A stretch of DNA of 64,000 nt from Raffaelea ambrosiae (lineage: Eukaryota > Ascomycota > Sordariomycetes > Ophiostomatales > Ophiostomataceae), in NCBI GenBank assembly GCA_002778195.1, contig PCDI01000005.1, positions 773,075 to 837,074 on the forward strand, written 5' to 3'. Numbering within the stretch: position 1 is the first letter of the stretch; each line of letters starts with the position of its first letter. The notes under the pieces are model-generated. The model saw nothing but the letters and a program-made list of their open reading frames with translations. It was not told the origin of the DNA and searched no databases. Below, piece after piece: positions 10,676-21,181 of the stretch. The translations under genes were made by a program, and so were the position numbers.

Positions 10676-11621
10676 ATGGCGACCAAAGGCCAATGCCTCG
10701 TCTCCTTTGCCAACCTGGCATTACGACCAGCAGTGAGGCCACGGGGCAGCTTTGTCAGCCAATCCATCCTCCCCTTCGTGTGCCAAACACGCCTGGCTTC
10801 GAAGAAGCCCAGCGGGAAGAAGAAGAAGTATAGGACATACAAGGCGCAAGACAAGTCGAAGCTCGTCCAGTATTCACTGTGCGATGCGCTGAGGTGAGAT
10901 AAATGCCTTGGAACATGTGCGAAATGCAGCAACTGACAGGGCCTTTCTCCGTTGCAGATATCTACGAGCCATCGAGGTCGGCCGGCCGCCAGCCACTGTG
11001 ACGTACGACATTGCGCTGAGGGTGAAGACAAATAAGGACGGCGCTGTGCTGCGAGACCGCATCAGGCTTCCCCATCCGTGCAACTCGGATTTCCGGATTG
11101 CCGTTATATGCAAAGAGGACAGCAAGACGGCAGCCGATGCCAAAGCGGATGGCGCCGTGGCCGTCGGCGAGGGGCCTTTGCTCAATGCCATCAAAGCAGG
11201 CGACATCAGCTTCAACCGTCTGATCTGCCATGTTGACTCTGTCGGTGAGCTCAACAAAGCTGGAGTTGCCCGGATCCTCGGTCCCAAGGGACTCATGCCC
11301 AACATCAAGAACAAGACCATCACGCATGACGTGCGCACCCTGATGCGGGAGATCGCCGGCACGGAAGAATACCGTGAGCGTGATGGAACAGTGCGCATGG
11401 CTATTGGACAGCTAGGATTCACGCCAGAGATGATCGCGGCCAACATCCGAGCATTTATGGCCAAGATCAAGGAAAATGCGAAGAGAATTGAACAACAAAC
11501 ACCCAAGGCAGTGGACGAAGTTGTCCTCAGCTCAACAAACGGGCCCGGCTTCAGCTTGAGTGGCGCCTTCAACCCCACTGACGAGAGGATTACGTCCGCA
11601 CATTTGTCGACGACGATGTGA
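10676..11621 (+). CDS. mrpl1: Mitochondrial ribosomal protein uL1m (MrpL1)
   Basis: Two exons (10676-10893, 10958-11621) give 293 residues. The ATG at 10676 sits in a strong context (ACAAAATGG). Residues 1-45 are a basic, acid-free mitochondrial presequence, followed by a KKPSGKKKKYR block. The L1 fold is clear after the intron: LPHPCNSDFRIAVI, the L1 signature region ARILGPKGLMPN, and NIRAFMAKIKENAKR. uL1 forms the L1 stalk beside the E site and helps release deacylated tRNA. The intron runs GTGAGA to TTGCAG. It diverges from the GluRS gene and converges on COG2. Confidence 0.92.
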
Positions 11622-11920
11622 AGCTCGATGCACACTGCGAGAAAGAGAGAGAGAGAGAGAAAGAGAGAGGAGCATTGCATAGGGTGGTTCGGACAGTTGG
11701 AAACGGCATAGGAATTGCTGTATGATACTTGTGCACCCAAATCTCGTGTACATATTTTGTAACATAGTTCACGCAAAAAAAAAAAATATGAAATATATAG
11801 AGCGACAAATCTCAAAGAACTGATACGTCCCTACGCCTGTATCTGGCAAATGGTATAATGTATTGTTCTTTGTTTTCGACTTTCGTAGAGCTCGTGCCAT
11901 CGCATCTCCATACTAGATGC

Positions 11921-12922
11921 TTATTTCTCCTTCAGCACCTTGATCACCTCATCTTCACTGTCTAGTATGCGGTACACGGCCAGCAGTTTCAGCAACCGCG
12001 ACTGGGCATGGGGATTGTTCCCCGCCCTTCGGACTTCCTTGACGGCGGTGTTCAGGTCGAGTAGCAAAGTGCTCCGACATTTTGCCAACCGCTCGTCAAT
12101 CTTCCTGACAAAGGGGACGTGGTGGCCGACCGCGTCTGCTAGCTGGTTGGCCAGAGTCAGACCATTTGCCAGTTGCGTCAGCTTGGCGGCGCTGGTTCCC
12201 ACAAATGGCCCAGGGCTGTCGCCCAGTGTCTCGTCCTCCTCGTCTTCCTCGTCGGTCTCGTCGAGATCCCATATTTCAGCAGCAATGCTATTCGTGGCCG
12301 CGTCGCCAGTTGGCTTCCCGCTGGCACTCCCACCAGCAATGGATAGACGGTCCTCGAGTAGCGCCACACGCTCATCCAGCTCCAGGAGCCGCCGGCCTAC
12401 GCTAATCGACGACCGCACCTCGCCCAGCTCGCGGCAGCCACTGCTCACGGCCGTCCGCCGCTCTTTCACGCGGGCCTGCACATCCTCAATGGAACGGCGG
12501 AATCCAAACAAAGCCACTCGCACGTCCTCGACCTTCTCATCGCCCCCTTTGAGTTCGTCTCCTAGGCTGAGGAAACTCGTGTAATTGGAGTTGACCAGTT
12601 CAAGAAGCTCCGCGCTGATGGCGCTGCTGCGCTCACGCAGTTCGGTCCGCAGATCTTCTAATGTCTGGTGGCGCTGGGCCGAGGTGGTGCCGTCTGCCGA
12701 TGGAAACAGCGATGAGAGGTAGGAGGTCGGATCGAAATTTGGCGCAAGGAAGTCTTTTCTGGAAAGGGCCGTGGGGAAGGGCAGTGCATCAGCGTCATCG
12801 TCGCCATCCCCACCGCTTTCGGATGAGGACGAGGATGGTAGGTGGAAGTTCGAGTACGGAGAGTAGGGAGGAAACTGCGTGTTGACCGACCGCGGCGATG
12901 TCGGAGAGAATGCGGAAGCCAT
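11921..12922 (-). CDS. cog2: Conserved oligomeric Golgi complex subunit 2 (COG2)
   Basis: A single-exon gene of 333 residues on the complement, with ATG at 12922. After a Ser/Pro- and Asp-rich leader of about 60 residues comes the COG2 N-terminal motif NFDPTSYLSSLF. A long heptad-rich helical region follows (LRTELRERSSAISAELLELV ... SISVGRRLLELDERVALLED), broken by an acidic insert (DLDETDEEDEEDE) near residue 240. COG is a Golgi vesicle-tethering complex for retrograde traffic, and COG2 sits in lobe A. Many fungal COG2 proteins are about this length, so truncation is not implied. The tail VYRILDSEDEVIKVLKEK looks intact. Confidence 0.85.
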   Translation of the reverse strand: MASAFSPTSPRSVNTQFPPYSPYSNFHLPSSSSSESGGDGDDDADALPFPTALSRKDFLAPNFDPTSYLSSLFPSADGTTSAQRHQTLEDLRTELRERSSAISAELLELVNSNYTSFLSLGDELKGGDEKVEDVRVALFGFRRSIEDVQARVKERRTAVSSGCRELGEVRSSISVGRRLLELDERVALLEDRLSIAGGSASGKPTGDAATNSIAAEIWDLDETDEEDEEDETLGDSPGPFVGTSAAKLTQLANGLTLANQLADAVGHHVPFVRKIDERLAKCRSTLLLDLNTAVKEVRRAGNNPHAQSRLLKLLAVYRILDSEDEVIKVLKEK

Positions 12923-15876
12923 GGCAGTATGGTTGTAGTAAGGTTGAGAGCCTACGGGTTGGCCTGTGGCCTTTCGCTGACAGTCCGGGGATGTGGTCTT
13001 GCTTGGTTTTGCTGGTCAAAATGGGCAACAGGTTGCTCCAATCATAGTCACGTGATTTGGCCGTAAAGGCGTCAATTGGCCATTGCGCACGGCAATATCA
13101 GAATAACTTGCTGTGTGTCAGATAATCTTATCAAGTAGATCACCGTTTACAGCTCGATAGAAACATAGGCACGGTGCTATCAATTGCTAGCCTATCCGTT
13201 CCTATTGTAACTGGTCCCGTGTCAGAAGCGAATCAACGACAGCAGCAGGAGGTTCTTTGCCTTCTAACCATATCTTCTTTCTGGTGGCTCGCAGGTCTCG
13301 AGCCGGTCTCATGTTTAAATTTGCTTCGTCCACCGGCTTACAATAAACTCCTAGACTGTCCGCCAGGTCTCAGTAATCTAAGGGACACAGATTATGGATC
13401 TGATCAGTTCAGGTTCTGCTGCTGTAGTGATTTATGATCACCTTCGCCACAGATAACTATCCGATCAGCGGGGCTTACGAAAACGCTTATAATTTTACGA
13501 CAAGTGACTGGCTGTTTAGTGGGCAAATCAGAGTCGGGGCAACAGTTTTTGCACTGCTGTAATAATGCCCTGTGTCGGATAGGTGGCTACTACAGTGAGC
13601 AGAGGCCTTTTTCCAGGCCTTTGATTCACTGATGAGTCCCGTCCCCCCGGAAAGATTGATAATCTTGCATGGGAGCCGCCTCTGTTAAGAGGGCCATCAA
13701 GCCCCCGTGCAAGGACCTTAATCGCAAACCCCCCTTCAATGGAATTTGTGGGCCACACCCTATTGTGGATGCGAGCTCGGGACACTCTAGCCAAGTCATT
13801 TCGCGATGCCTTGTGCTGAAAGCATCTGCTCGAAGGCTTGATGCGCCGTGAAGGTGAAGTATCTCCAAGTGCATGCAAGCTATTTGTGGCCGTGAACCCG
13901 TCCTCACCTTTCCTTCTGCTTGCCTCCTTGAATAAGTACTGCATCCAATTCTTTTCTCTCTCTTTCCTGTCTTTTCTGTCTTTTCTGTCTTTTCTTTTTC
14001 TTTTGCTTCTTTCTTTCCCATCAATTTCGGATATACTATTAGGAACCATGAACCCTGTTTCTCGCCTCCCGTCCGGGTTTACGAGTAGATGAGCATCGAG
14101 ACCGCTCTTCAACAATGCGCCATGTGTGGTGCTCCGAGAACCGACGGAATACGAATTGATGTCGGATTTGCACACCGCACGAGGCAGTGGCCCCCACACA
14201 CCAACTAAATTTTCCTACGAGAGGGGACAAAAAAGGAAAAAATAGGCAATCATCATGGCCAAATCCCGCCACCTCCGAAACCGCTTACGTCTTGGTTGGC
14301 AATAAGGACGCTTTTCCTGCAGCGTAAAATTGTCATCTGGACAGGATATGGATAGGTTAACGATCGCACTGGCATCGCACCTGGCCATTCTTGTGGAACA
14401 CATGGCCCATCGTCGCTCTCAACACCCGTTTCGCGTTGAACGCCGGACAACAAAAAGCGCACCAGAAACACCCCCACAAGGCCGATACCGGCGAGCCACA
14501 TCCCACGCCTGAACCCAGCCTTTACCCGGCCCATCAGGGAAAGCATCTGCGAGATCTTGGCGGGGTTGGGAACACTCCCTTCCCAAGCCAGAGATTGAAA
14601 ACTCTTTCTTTCTGGCGGCGAAGGGCTAGGTGGCAGATCAATTCGGCTGACACTGCGTTTGGTCAGACGAAATTCACTGTGCTCGTGTGGGTTTCAGCGG
14701 AGCCAATCAAAGTGCAGCTGCGCATCTCCTGACAAAGGGGGTCCGCTATCCGAAATGCAAGAGTGGCCCGATTTCGTAAACCCACGCAAAAACCAGTAAG
14801 GTTAGCCAAGAAACCAGTACAATTATCTTATCAATCGCATCAGTGGGGCGCGAGTATCATTTCATTTCGCTCGGTCTAGTTAGCCAATAAGAGGCTCCGG
14901 CATGCCGTTGGGTCCCCCACAAGCTCCAGAATTCTTAGCGACTGAATGGACGAGGGGGAGCAAAGCGCACGAGATGGTGGGAAAGCGCAGAAAACGCCGT
15001 GCCAGTCCCCAGGAAAGGACCTGCGCGTGATGAAAATTTTTCACTCACCAGTCGTTTTCGATCGAGGCTGATCGTCCATTTTCCCTCTGCCTCGCGGCGC
15101 ACCAGGCTGGATATAATAGTACCGGACCACTTGTCGAGAGACCAAGGTCGGCCGGATGTGGGTTCTCCGTTCTCCATCGATTGCGCACTGAAAGAACTAC
15201 GCCGTACTCGTACTTTCAAGCTAGTGGGGTCGTATTGCCGAGTTTACTTCCGCAGCTCGCCCACCCCCCAACAAGCCACGCGCTCGCTCGTGTCAGATGT
15301 CCCTAGGCTCCTTCTGCCCCTCGGCCAGTTTATGCCTCTGCGACCTGCGTGTTCCTCTTGCTGTCGTCGCAGCAGAAAAGCTTCTGTGTTCCAAAACTGT
15401 ATCTAGTTATACACAGGAATTGCTTGTGTTAGGCAGACCGACAACAATTGAAGAACTGAGCACATTAGAACGGGATAAATCTGAGAAAGCACGCTTTTTG
15501 GAGAATGCCACTATTTGCCTTGGCGGGGCCAACACAAAAAAAAAATATAAAGCGATCGCTCCTTCTCCATAAGGAGGCGCACCAATTCGGCAACTGCGCC
15601 CTAAAACCAGAGGGCGATTCCGGCCACCCAGCAAAACCGCCGAGCCAGGAAAAAAAAATACATTATAATAATAACACCCTCCACGACCCTCCCGCCAAAA
15701 TCGATCTCCTGCATATTATCGTGCCTCCTTCAACACTGGGGTATACCACACATCCCGAGCACAGTGATTTGCATCTGATTACGGTGCTGGCGACAGCATT
15801 CTGCAAAAAATTGTGTCGTTCATCTCCCTTCACTCACTTCTCTCTCACTTGCGGCATTTTTGGATGAGATGCAGCC
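12923..15876. other. Long intergenic region, COG2 to HapX
   Basis: About 2.95 kb separating two divergent genes. It contains a short TTTTCTGTC tandem tract near 13968-14000. A CCAAT box lies at 15582-15586, 290 bp before HapX. A small minus-strand frame at 14253-14546 starts with ATG and has a hydrophobic stretch, but shows no homology signal. I see no convincing gene. The long upstream region fits a heavily regulated transcription-factor gene. Confidence 0.5.
13038..13079. promoter_or_regulatory. CCAAT boxes and a TCACGTGA palindrome upstream of COG2
   Basis: Within 160 bp upstream of the COG2 start are CCAAT at 13038-13042, the perfect palindrome TCACGTGA at 13048-13055 (the core CACGTG is the Cbf1/Pho4-type bHLH site) and ATTGG at 13075-13079. 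The motifs are read directly; use in vivo is inferred. Confidence 0.4.
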
Positions 15877-17862
15877 ATGTCTTCTACCCCAGAGGCATCT
15901 CAGTCAGTGAAAGCACAAGTGGCGCCATCGATGGCTTCAGCCCTCAGTAGCAAGAGCAGCACGCCGCTCTCGCCGGCTTCGCCGCAGCCGTCATCTCACG
16001 ACTCGCCGCAGCCGAGCAGTGCCACATCAACGTCGACGCCGACGGCCGGCCCAGCCGCCGGTCCGTCCGGAAAGCCGCAGCTGGCCATCAAGCCGGTTGC
16101 TCCGGCCGTGCGGCCTCTTCAGAAAGTAGCACCCATCGCAGCCCAGGGAGTCAATGTTATGTCGATGAACTCTGTTGTGTCACCGATGCCACAGTCACCG
16201 GCGGCACTGAGTCCGGCCTGTGCCGTCGGCAAACCACCCATGTCCATCACCAGCAAGGAGTGGGTCATCCCACCACGCCCCAAGCCAGGTCGGAAGCCTG
16301 CCACAGACACGCCACCAACCAAGCGCAAGGCACAGAACCGTGCTGCCCAGCGGGCCTTCCGCGAGCGGAGAGCCGCTCGCGTGGGCGAACTAGAGGACCA
16401 GCTCGAGGAACAGAAGGCGGAGCACCAGCAGAATGAGCGGGAGTATCAGGACAAGATCCGTGGTCTCGAAACCGAAGTCCAAGTGCTTCGGAGCCGATGC
16501 CAGATGCTGGAAACCCTACTGGAAAAGGAGAAAGCGAATCAGTCGTCGTGGGCGGCCAAGGAGCGGAGAGAAAGCACGCCACAGCTGACCATGCGGAGCG
16601 GGAGCATGTCACGCAACTCTATCCATCAACAGCACATCCTCTCGCCCGTTCCCCAAAAGCCACTCCACAGCAGCAGCCAGCCGAGAGGCAGCACATCAAG
16701 CACACTATCCTCTGCCTCGGGCCGGCGCTCGTCGGCCCAGCCCTTTTCCATCTCTCAGATCATCTCACCCCCGGACGAGGCTGACGACCTCACGTGTGGG
16801 TCATGCAATCCCGGAGACAGCTGTGCTTGTGCCGAAGAGGTCATCGCTGCCACGACCGGCATGGACTGCGGCAAATGCACCCTCGGCAGCAAGTGCGAGT
16901 GCCTGGAAGAGACACTGCGTGCGTTTGGTGACAGCAACAGCGGCGCCAGCGGTGATCTAAAGCGATCGCTCTCGTCTGCCTCGCCGTCGATTCTGGCCCC
17001 AGACGAAAAAAAAGTCCGTTTGGATAGCCGGCATTCCAGCACCACTGAGATTGATTTCACAAACATGTTCTCCAAGCCGAAGCCCTCTACCACACGCACG
17101 CCGCTGCCGTCGATGCCGATACAACAGTCTCGGCCGGCACCGCCGGTCATACGTGAAGAAATCCCGCTGAAGGACAAGTGTGGATTTTGTTCCGACGGCA
17201 CATACTGCGTCTGCGCCGACACCATGCCTGGCGTTACCATGACTGGCTTGTCGAGCGGCACTGTCATTGCCCAGCAAAAGACTCCACCGCCATCCGAGAA
17301 CGATGGACCTCCGCCGCCGTTGGAAGTGACGGCGACGGGCGCTATCAAGCTGTCCAGCATGAGTTCCTTTCGGCGGAACAGGCCAAACAATATCCGAGAC
17401 AACACGGCCGCGTCGTCGGGAACCCGATCTTCGTGTGGTCCTGGCGGCCCTGGCACTTGCGCGCAGTGTTTAGCAGACCCAGTGTCTGGCCTCTTCTGCC
17501 GCTCTCTTGCCGCCAACTTTGAGCGGCAAGGCGACGGAAGCGAGAAGTCGGGTGGGTGCTGCGGTGGTGGGGGTGCTGGTGGATGCTGCAAGAATAGGAA
17601 CGGAGGAGCCGGTGTCACAGCACCGGCTCAGAAGGAAAGCACTAAGACGAATATCAGCTTGTCGTGTGCAGACGCCTACAAGACCCTGGCGAGCCATCGG
17701 CATTTTGATGAGGCGACCGACGAAATCGGCACGTGGCTGCCCATGCTCAAGGCAGCCCCGAGGCATGAGCCCTCCAAGCCGGCCGCCAGACATCCTATGG
17801 AAGTGGAGGCAGCAAGCATCATGAGTGTGCTAAAGGGCTTCGATGTCCGGTTCGGCAAATAA
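15877..17862 (+). CDS. hapX: HapX, iron-response bZIP transcription factor
   Basis: A single exon of 661 residues. The N-terminal 125 residues are Ser/Pro/Ala-rich. The Hap4-like helix that docks on the CCAAT-binding complex is SKEWVIPPRPKPGRKP (about 126-141). A bZIP basic region starts about 148 (KRKAQNRAAQRAFRERRA), with a leucine zipper to about 215. Four HapX-type cysteine-rich clusters follow: CGSCNPGDSCAC (about 307), CGKCTLGSKCEC (about 331), CGFCSDGTYCVC (about 435) and a CGPGGPGTCAQC cluster (about 520). A Gly/Cys run follows near 565. In Aspergillus and relatives HapX represses iron-consuming pathways and induces siderophore genes when iron is low. In iron excess it activates vacuolar iron storage, sensing iron-sulfur clusters through the Cys motifs. 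All landmarks are present, so function is likely intact. Confidence 0.95.
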   Translation: MSSTPEASQSVKAQVAPSMASALSSKSSTPLSPASPQPSSHDSPQPSSATSTSTPTAGPAAGPSGKPQLAIKPVAPAVRPLQKVAPIAAQGVNVMSMNSVVSPMPQSPAALSPACAVGKPPMSITSKEWVIPPRPKPGRKPATDTPPTKRKAQNRAAQRAFRERRAARVGELEDQLEEQKAEHQQNEREYQDKIRGLETEVQVLRSRCQMLETLLEKEKANQSSWAAKERRESTPQLTMRSGSMSRNSIHQQHILSPVPQKPLHSSSQPRGSTSSTLSSASGRRSSAQPFSISQIISPPDEADDLTCGSCNPGDSCACAEEVIAATTGMDCGKCTLGSKCECLEETLRAFGDSNSGASGDLKRSLSSASPSILAPDEKKVRLDSRHSSTTEIDFTNMFSKPKPSTTRTPLPSMPIQQSRPAPPVIREEIPLKDKCGFCSDGTYCVCADTMPGVTMTGLSSGTVIAQQKTPPPSENDGPPPPLEVTATGAIKLSSMSSFRRNRPNNIRDNTAASSGTRSSCGPGGPGTCAQCLADPVSGLFCRSLAANFERQGDGSEKSGGCCGGGGAGGCCKNRNGGAGVTAPAQKESTKTNISLSCADAYKTLASHRHFDEATDEIGTWLPMLKAAPRHEPSKPAARHPMEVEAASIMSVLKGFDVRFGK

Positions 17863-20800
17863 AGCCCCAGACCGGGGAACCAGACCGGGGAAAAAAAAAA
17901 CACGACAAGAACGAAGCCAAAACGAACACCATCCAAACGAATGATTTTATTATGTGTGTATCGGCAGCTGAGCTGCGGAAGATGAAGAACCATGTACAGA
18001 GAGATGATTGCCCTGTTGTTCCGTTATGGAAAGTCTCACATATATCACTCGCATGCGGGTTTGTGTATCACGGGACCCAAAAATTAAGGGGGTAAAGAGG
18101 CAAGCAATACCATACGGCGGGCATGGCAAATTGTTGGCGTTATTGGGCGGCTCTGTTCCTCAGGATTGGGAAGGCAGTGTGTTTGCTTTTATTCATCATG
18201 ATATCACGGGCGTTTCTAGGAAGAAAAAGGAACGGAACGTTTCCAGCTGCAATTGATAATGTTTGACATGCAAATTGATGGTCTTCAAGATGTGCGTGCA
18301 GAATTCATTTAAGGTCCGACATACGTACTTGGGTGTTGTCATCTGGAGAACATGACGTCCGATGAAACTGTCTGATTTTTCCTTAAAAAATACAGTCAAG
18401 CGGCACAATCGAAAATGCGGCTACATATGCCGATGGCGTGTGTCTGTGCCGTCGGTATCAAGCTGTATTGCAGTTCCTTCAGAACCGAAATGCCTTGCAA
18501 GCACATGATGCACGACATCCAACCCATCTTGGTCACCCAATGGGCGAATGGTCTTTCCTCGTCCGAGCACCCTCCCAATCGGCCAGAGCGCGGATCTTTC
18601 CACAGGAGTGGAGGGCGATCCCCTTCAATGATGCCAAATGCGGGAAGGCCTCTCGACAGGTGCACGTCAACAGATGCAAAACATGTTCGCGGCGACACCG
18701 GCTCGAATTGCTCTTCTGGGTCCCTTACATTGATGGACATCGACAGCACATACAGTGAACACTCACTGTAAGGGATGTCTCAACACGCGCCCAAACACCC
18801 AATAAGCACAGCAGTGTGATACGGCATGCCTTCCCGGCGGGATGGCGCACGGATGGGTTTCGAGGCTGAAGGAAGCTGCCGTTGTACGAAAGAGGGCCGA
18901 TGCTGGGACGAGTAGGACGGAATGTGGCTCCTATTCTCATCCACCGATTCTTTGCAGAGCAAGCCTCTCCGATAGTATTGTAAGCCAGCATTTGCCTCTC
19001 AGGGGTAGCTCAACCAAACATATCACAGCTTCAGCACAACCCGGTATCACAGGTCTCCTCCTGCCAGCCCGCGTATAGCCGGGCCCCTGCAGCTGCACGA
19101 ATGCATAATAGTTACGACATTGTAAAAATATGTTTATTTTTATCCATTTGCTCGGTTTTTCTTCGAAACCTGTGGACGGCACCACACGTACGACGTTTCG
19201 CTGTCATCGCCATCGCCTTCACAAAGGGGTAAGAGAATGCCAGGTCAGGGATGCATATTTTTGGAGAGGCCTTTTTTTTTACTATGTGCTCTGGGCGGCC
19301 TGCCAGCTGGACCCCGCTGTGCGTTGGCCAAACAAGCTCCAACGCTGGCAAAGAAGCGCGTGGTGCCCGTGGATTGGCCGACCAAGAGGTCACCAGGCGG
19401 GGTTGTCGGGGCCAGGCAGAGACACACATTGGCTGCGGCATGATGTGTGGCAAACGGCAGGAGCAGGCAAAATAAGGGCGAAGTAAAGGGGGGGAATAGT
19501 CACTGGATGACAACACATTGGCTTTCTTTTCTTTTCTTTTCTTTTCTTTTTTTTTTCCCCTTTTGTTTGCGCCCCCCCTTTTATACACAGTATATATATG
19601 TTTTTGTGTCTCGTGGTGGTTGCAGCCCTCAAGTCGTATGCGGCAGGCACGACTGGCTGCCATTGCCGCCGTTTGCCTCCTCCTTCCATGAGCAAGCTTG
19701 CATCTCACCCAGCTCACACAGAATCCAATGACCAGGGAAAAATCGCAGCAGCTACTAAGCAGGCAAGGCGCAAACGGGGTCCCAGACAAGAGTGGCAAAT
19801 AGGCAGTGACCAGCACAGCGAATAGCTTTTGCCTTCGTGAGCTGGCTGGTCCGAACAACCGTGCTACGTTGCACGTTTCTACATATCCATATGCATGTGC
19901 GACACCAGACCGCACAAAACCAAAGTTCAGCTTGCATCGTGACCCAAGCCGGCCATGGTTGGCCAGCTGCCCTCTGCTGGCCTTGCTGTTGGACCTTCCC
20001 TTGGCTGGTCCTGGTTGGCCGGTTCTGCGGCCGGCTCGGTCGCCCCTTCTGGTCCAGGGAGCTGTAGCTGCTGCCCTCCTCATGTAAGATAACTAGCTGT
20101 GCATGCTGCCGGCCTGCCTGTGGCGGTGGCTAGCTGGGCTGTCCCGCCCGGAAATCAGAAACTAGGCCTAAAAACGGCGCCGTATTAGTGCCTTCCCAGA
20201 ACTGGGAAAGAAACGGTAGCGTGGTAACAGCCAGCCACCTCTACCCCACGCCTGCATGACGGCCACTGACCACCTAGGCAAGAGCAGGTGCGCACCTCGC
20301 TCCTTCCCTGTGGCCCACGCAAGAAACGGCACGACGACAAATAAAAGAAAGCCAAAGAAAGCACCGAAAAAAAAAAGCCATCTTTGCCTCTCTCACACAC
20401 CCATTTTGCACAAAGAGACACGGACACGTTCGGCCAGCGCATCACAGCCGGCTGCCTCTCGCGTGCGTTCGCCACCAACTCCTCTCTGCGTCAACGGCGA
20501 ATCCCCTGGCCTCTGACCGGCCCTTTCAATTGCCTCTAATACCCACCGCCTGGCGGTCCGCCCCTCCCCTCTCTTCCCTGGCCTGCGAGTTGGCCTCAGG
20601 CTTCCCCCGGAATTCTTGCCCGCCCTCTCGACGACGACAACACACGCCAACGAGGACCTGCATACCTTGCCCGAACGACGGCCAACTGCTTCCGATAGCT
20701 GCAGCACCTACACCAACTTTTCTCCATCAGTCGCACCCCCGTACTTTCCTCGACCTCCGCTCTCGCAACCAAAACCACGAAGCTTCGGACCCGACCTAAC

Positions 20801-21181
20801 GACCTCTTCAAAATCGTCCAGATCCGACAGCTTCGCGGGTTCTCTCTGCCAGCAGCCTCTGCCAGCAGCCTCTGCCAGCAGCGAAGTTGCACGACGCACG
20901 CACTTATACGGATACTCCCCGGCAGAACGGCTGTCCCGGCAAACATCCCTGTGGTGCGCCTCCTCTTTCCGTCCCCAGGCAGCTCTCCAGCCCAGCTGCT
21001 GGAGCTGTTTGGGCGATCTGCAGGAGTCGCATCCACCCATGACCGACGCCCGTGATGGTTTCTATGCAGCGGTCGTTCTCTTCGCCCCTGTGCATTCACT
21101 CCTCGCCCCGTATGTCACTCTGGATGGCCTCCTTCCCTCACAAGGGCACACCAGGACCAAATACAGACCCGCTGACTCGCC
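17863..21181. other. Long intergenic region and 5' leader of the 1922-residue gene
   Basis: About 3.3 kb. It holds a TTTTC microsatellite at about 19530-19556, and CT-rich, Cys-poor leader sequence from about 20400 onward that reads like a long 5' UTR. Frames at 18396-18991 and 19112-20083 (minus) have no motif, and the latter contains lysine runs from the microsatellite. I call no gene. Confidence 0.5.
20844..20882 (+). repeat. 13-bp tandem repeat, three perfect copies
   Basis: CTCTGCCAGCAGC is repeated at 20844-20856, 20857-20869 and 20870-20882, about 300 bp before the start codon of the large gene, probably in its transcribed leader. Confidence 0.9.

Noticed and set aside
13528..14199. 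223-residue minus-strand frame
   Set aside because: It contains a KDRKDRK run from a simple repeat. I considered an rRNA-like or transposon fragment but could match neither.
15773..15781. ATCTGATTA upstream of HapX as an SreA site
   Set aside because: One mismatch destroys the GATA core (GATT), so binding is unlikely.
18396..18991. Two adjacent minus-strand frames that might be exons
   Set aside because: No splice pair joins them convincingly, and the plus strand is equally open.
19112..20083. 323-residue minus-strand frame
   Set aside because: It crosses a TTTTC microsatellite (lysine run), has erratic composition and no recognizable domain.
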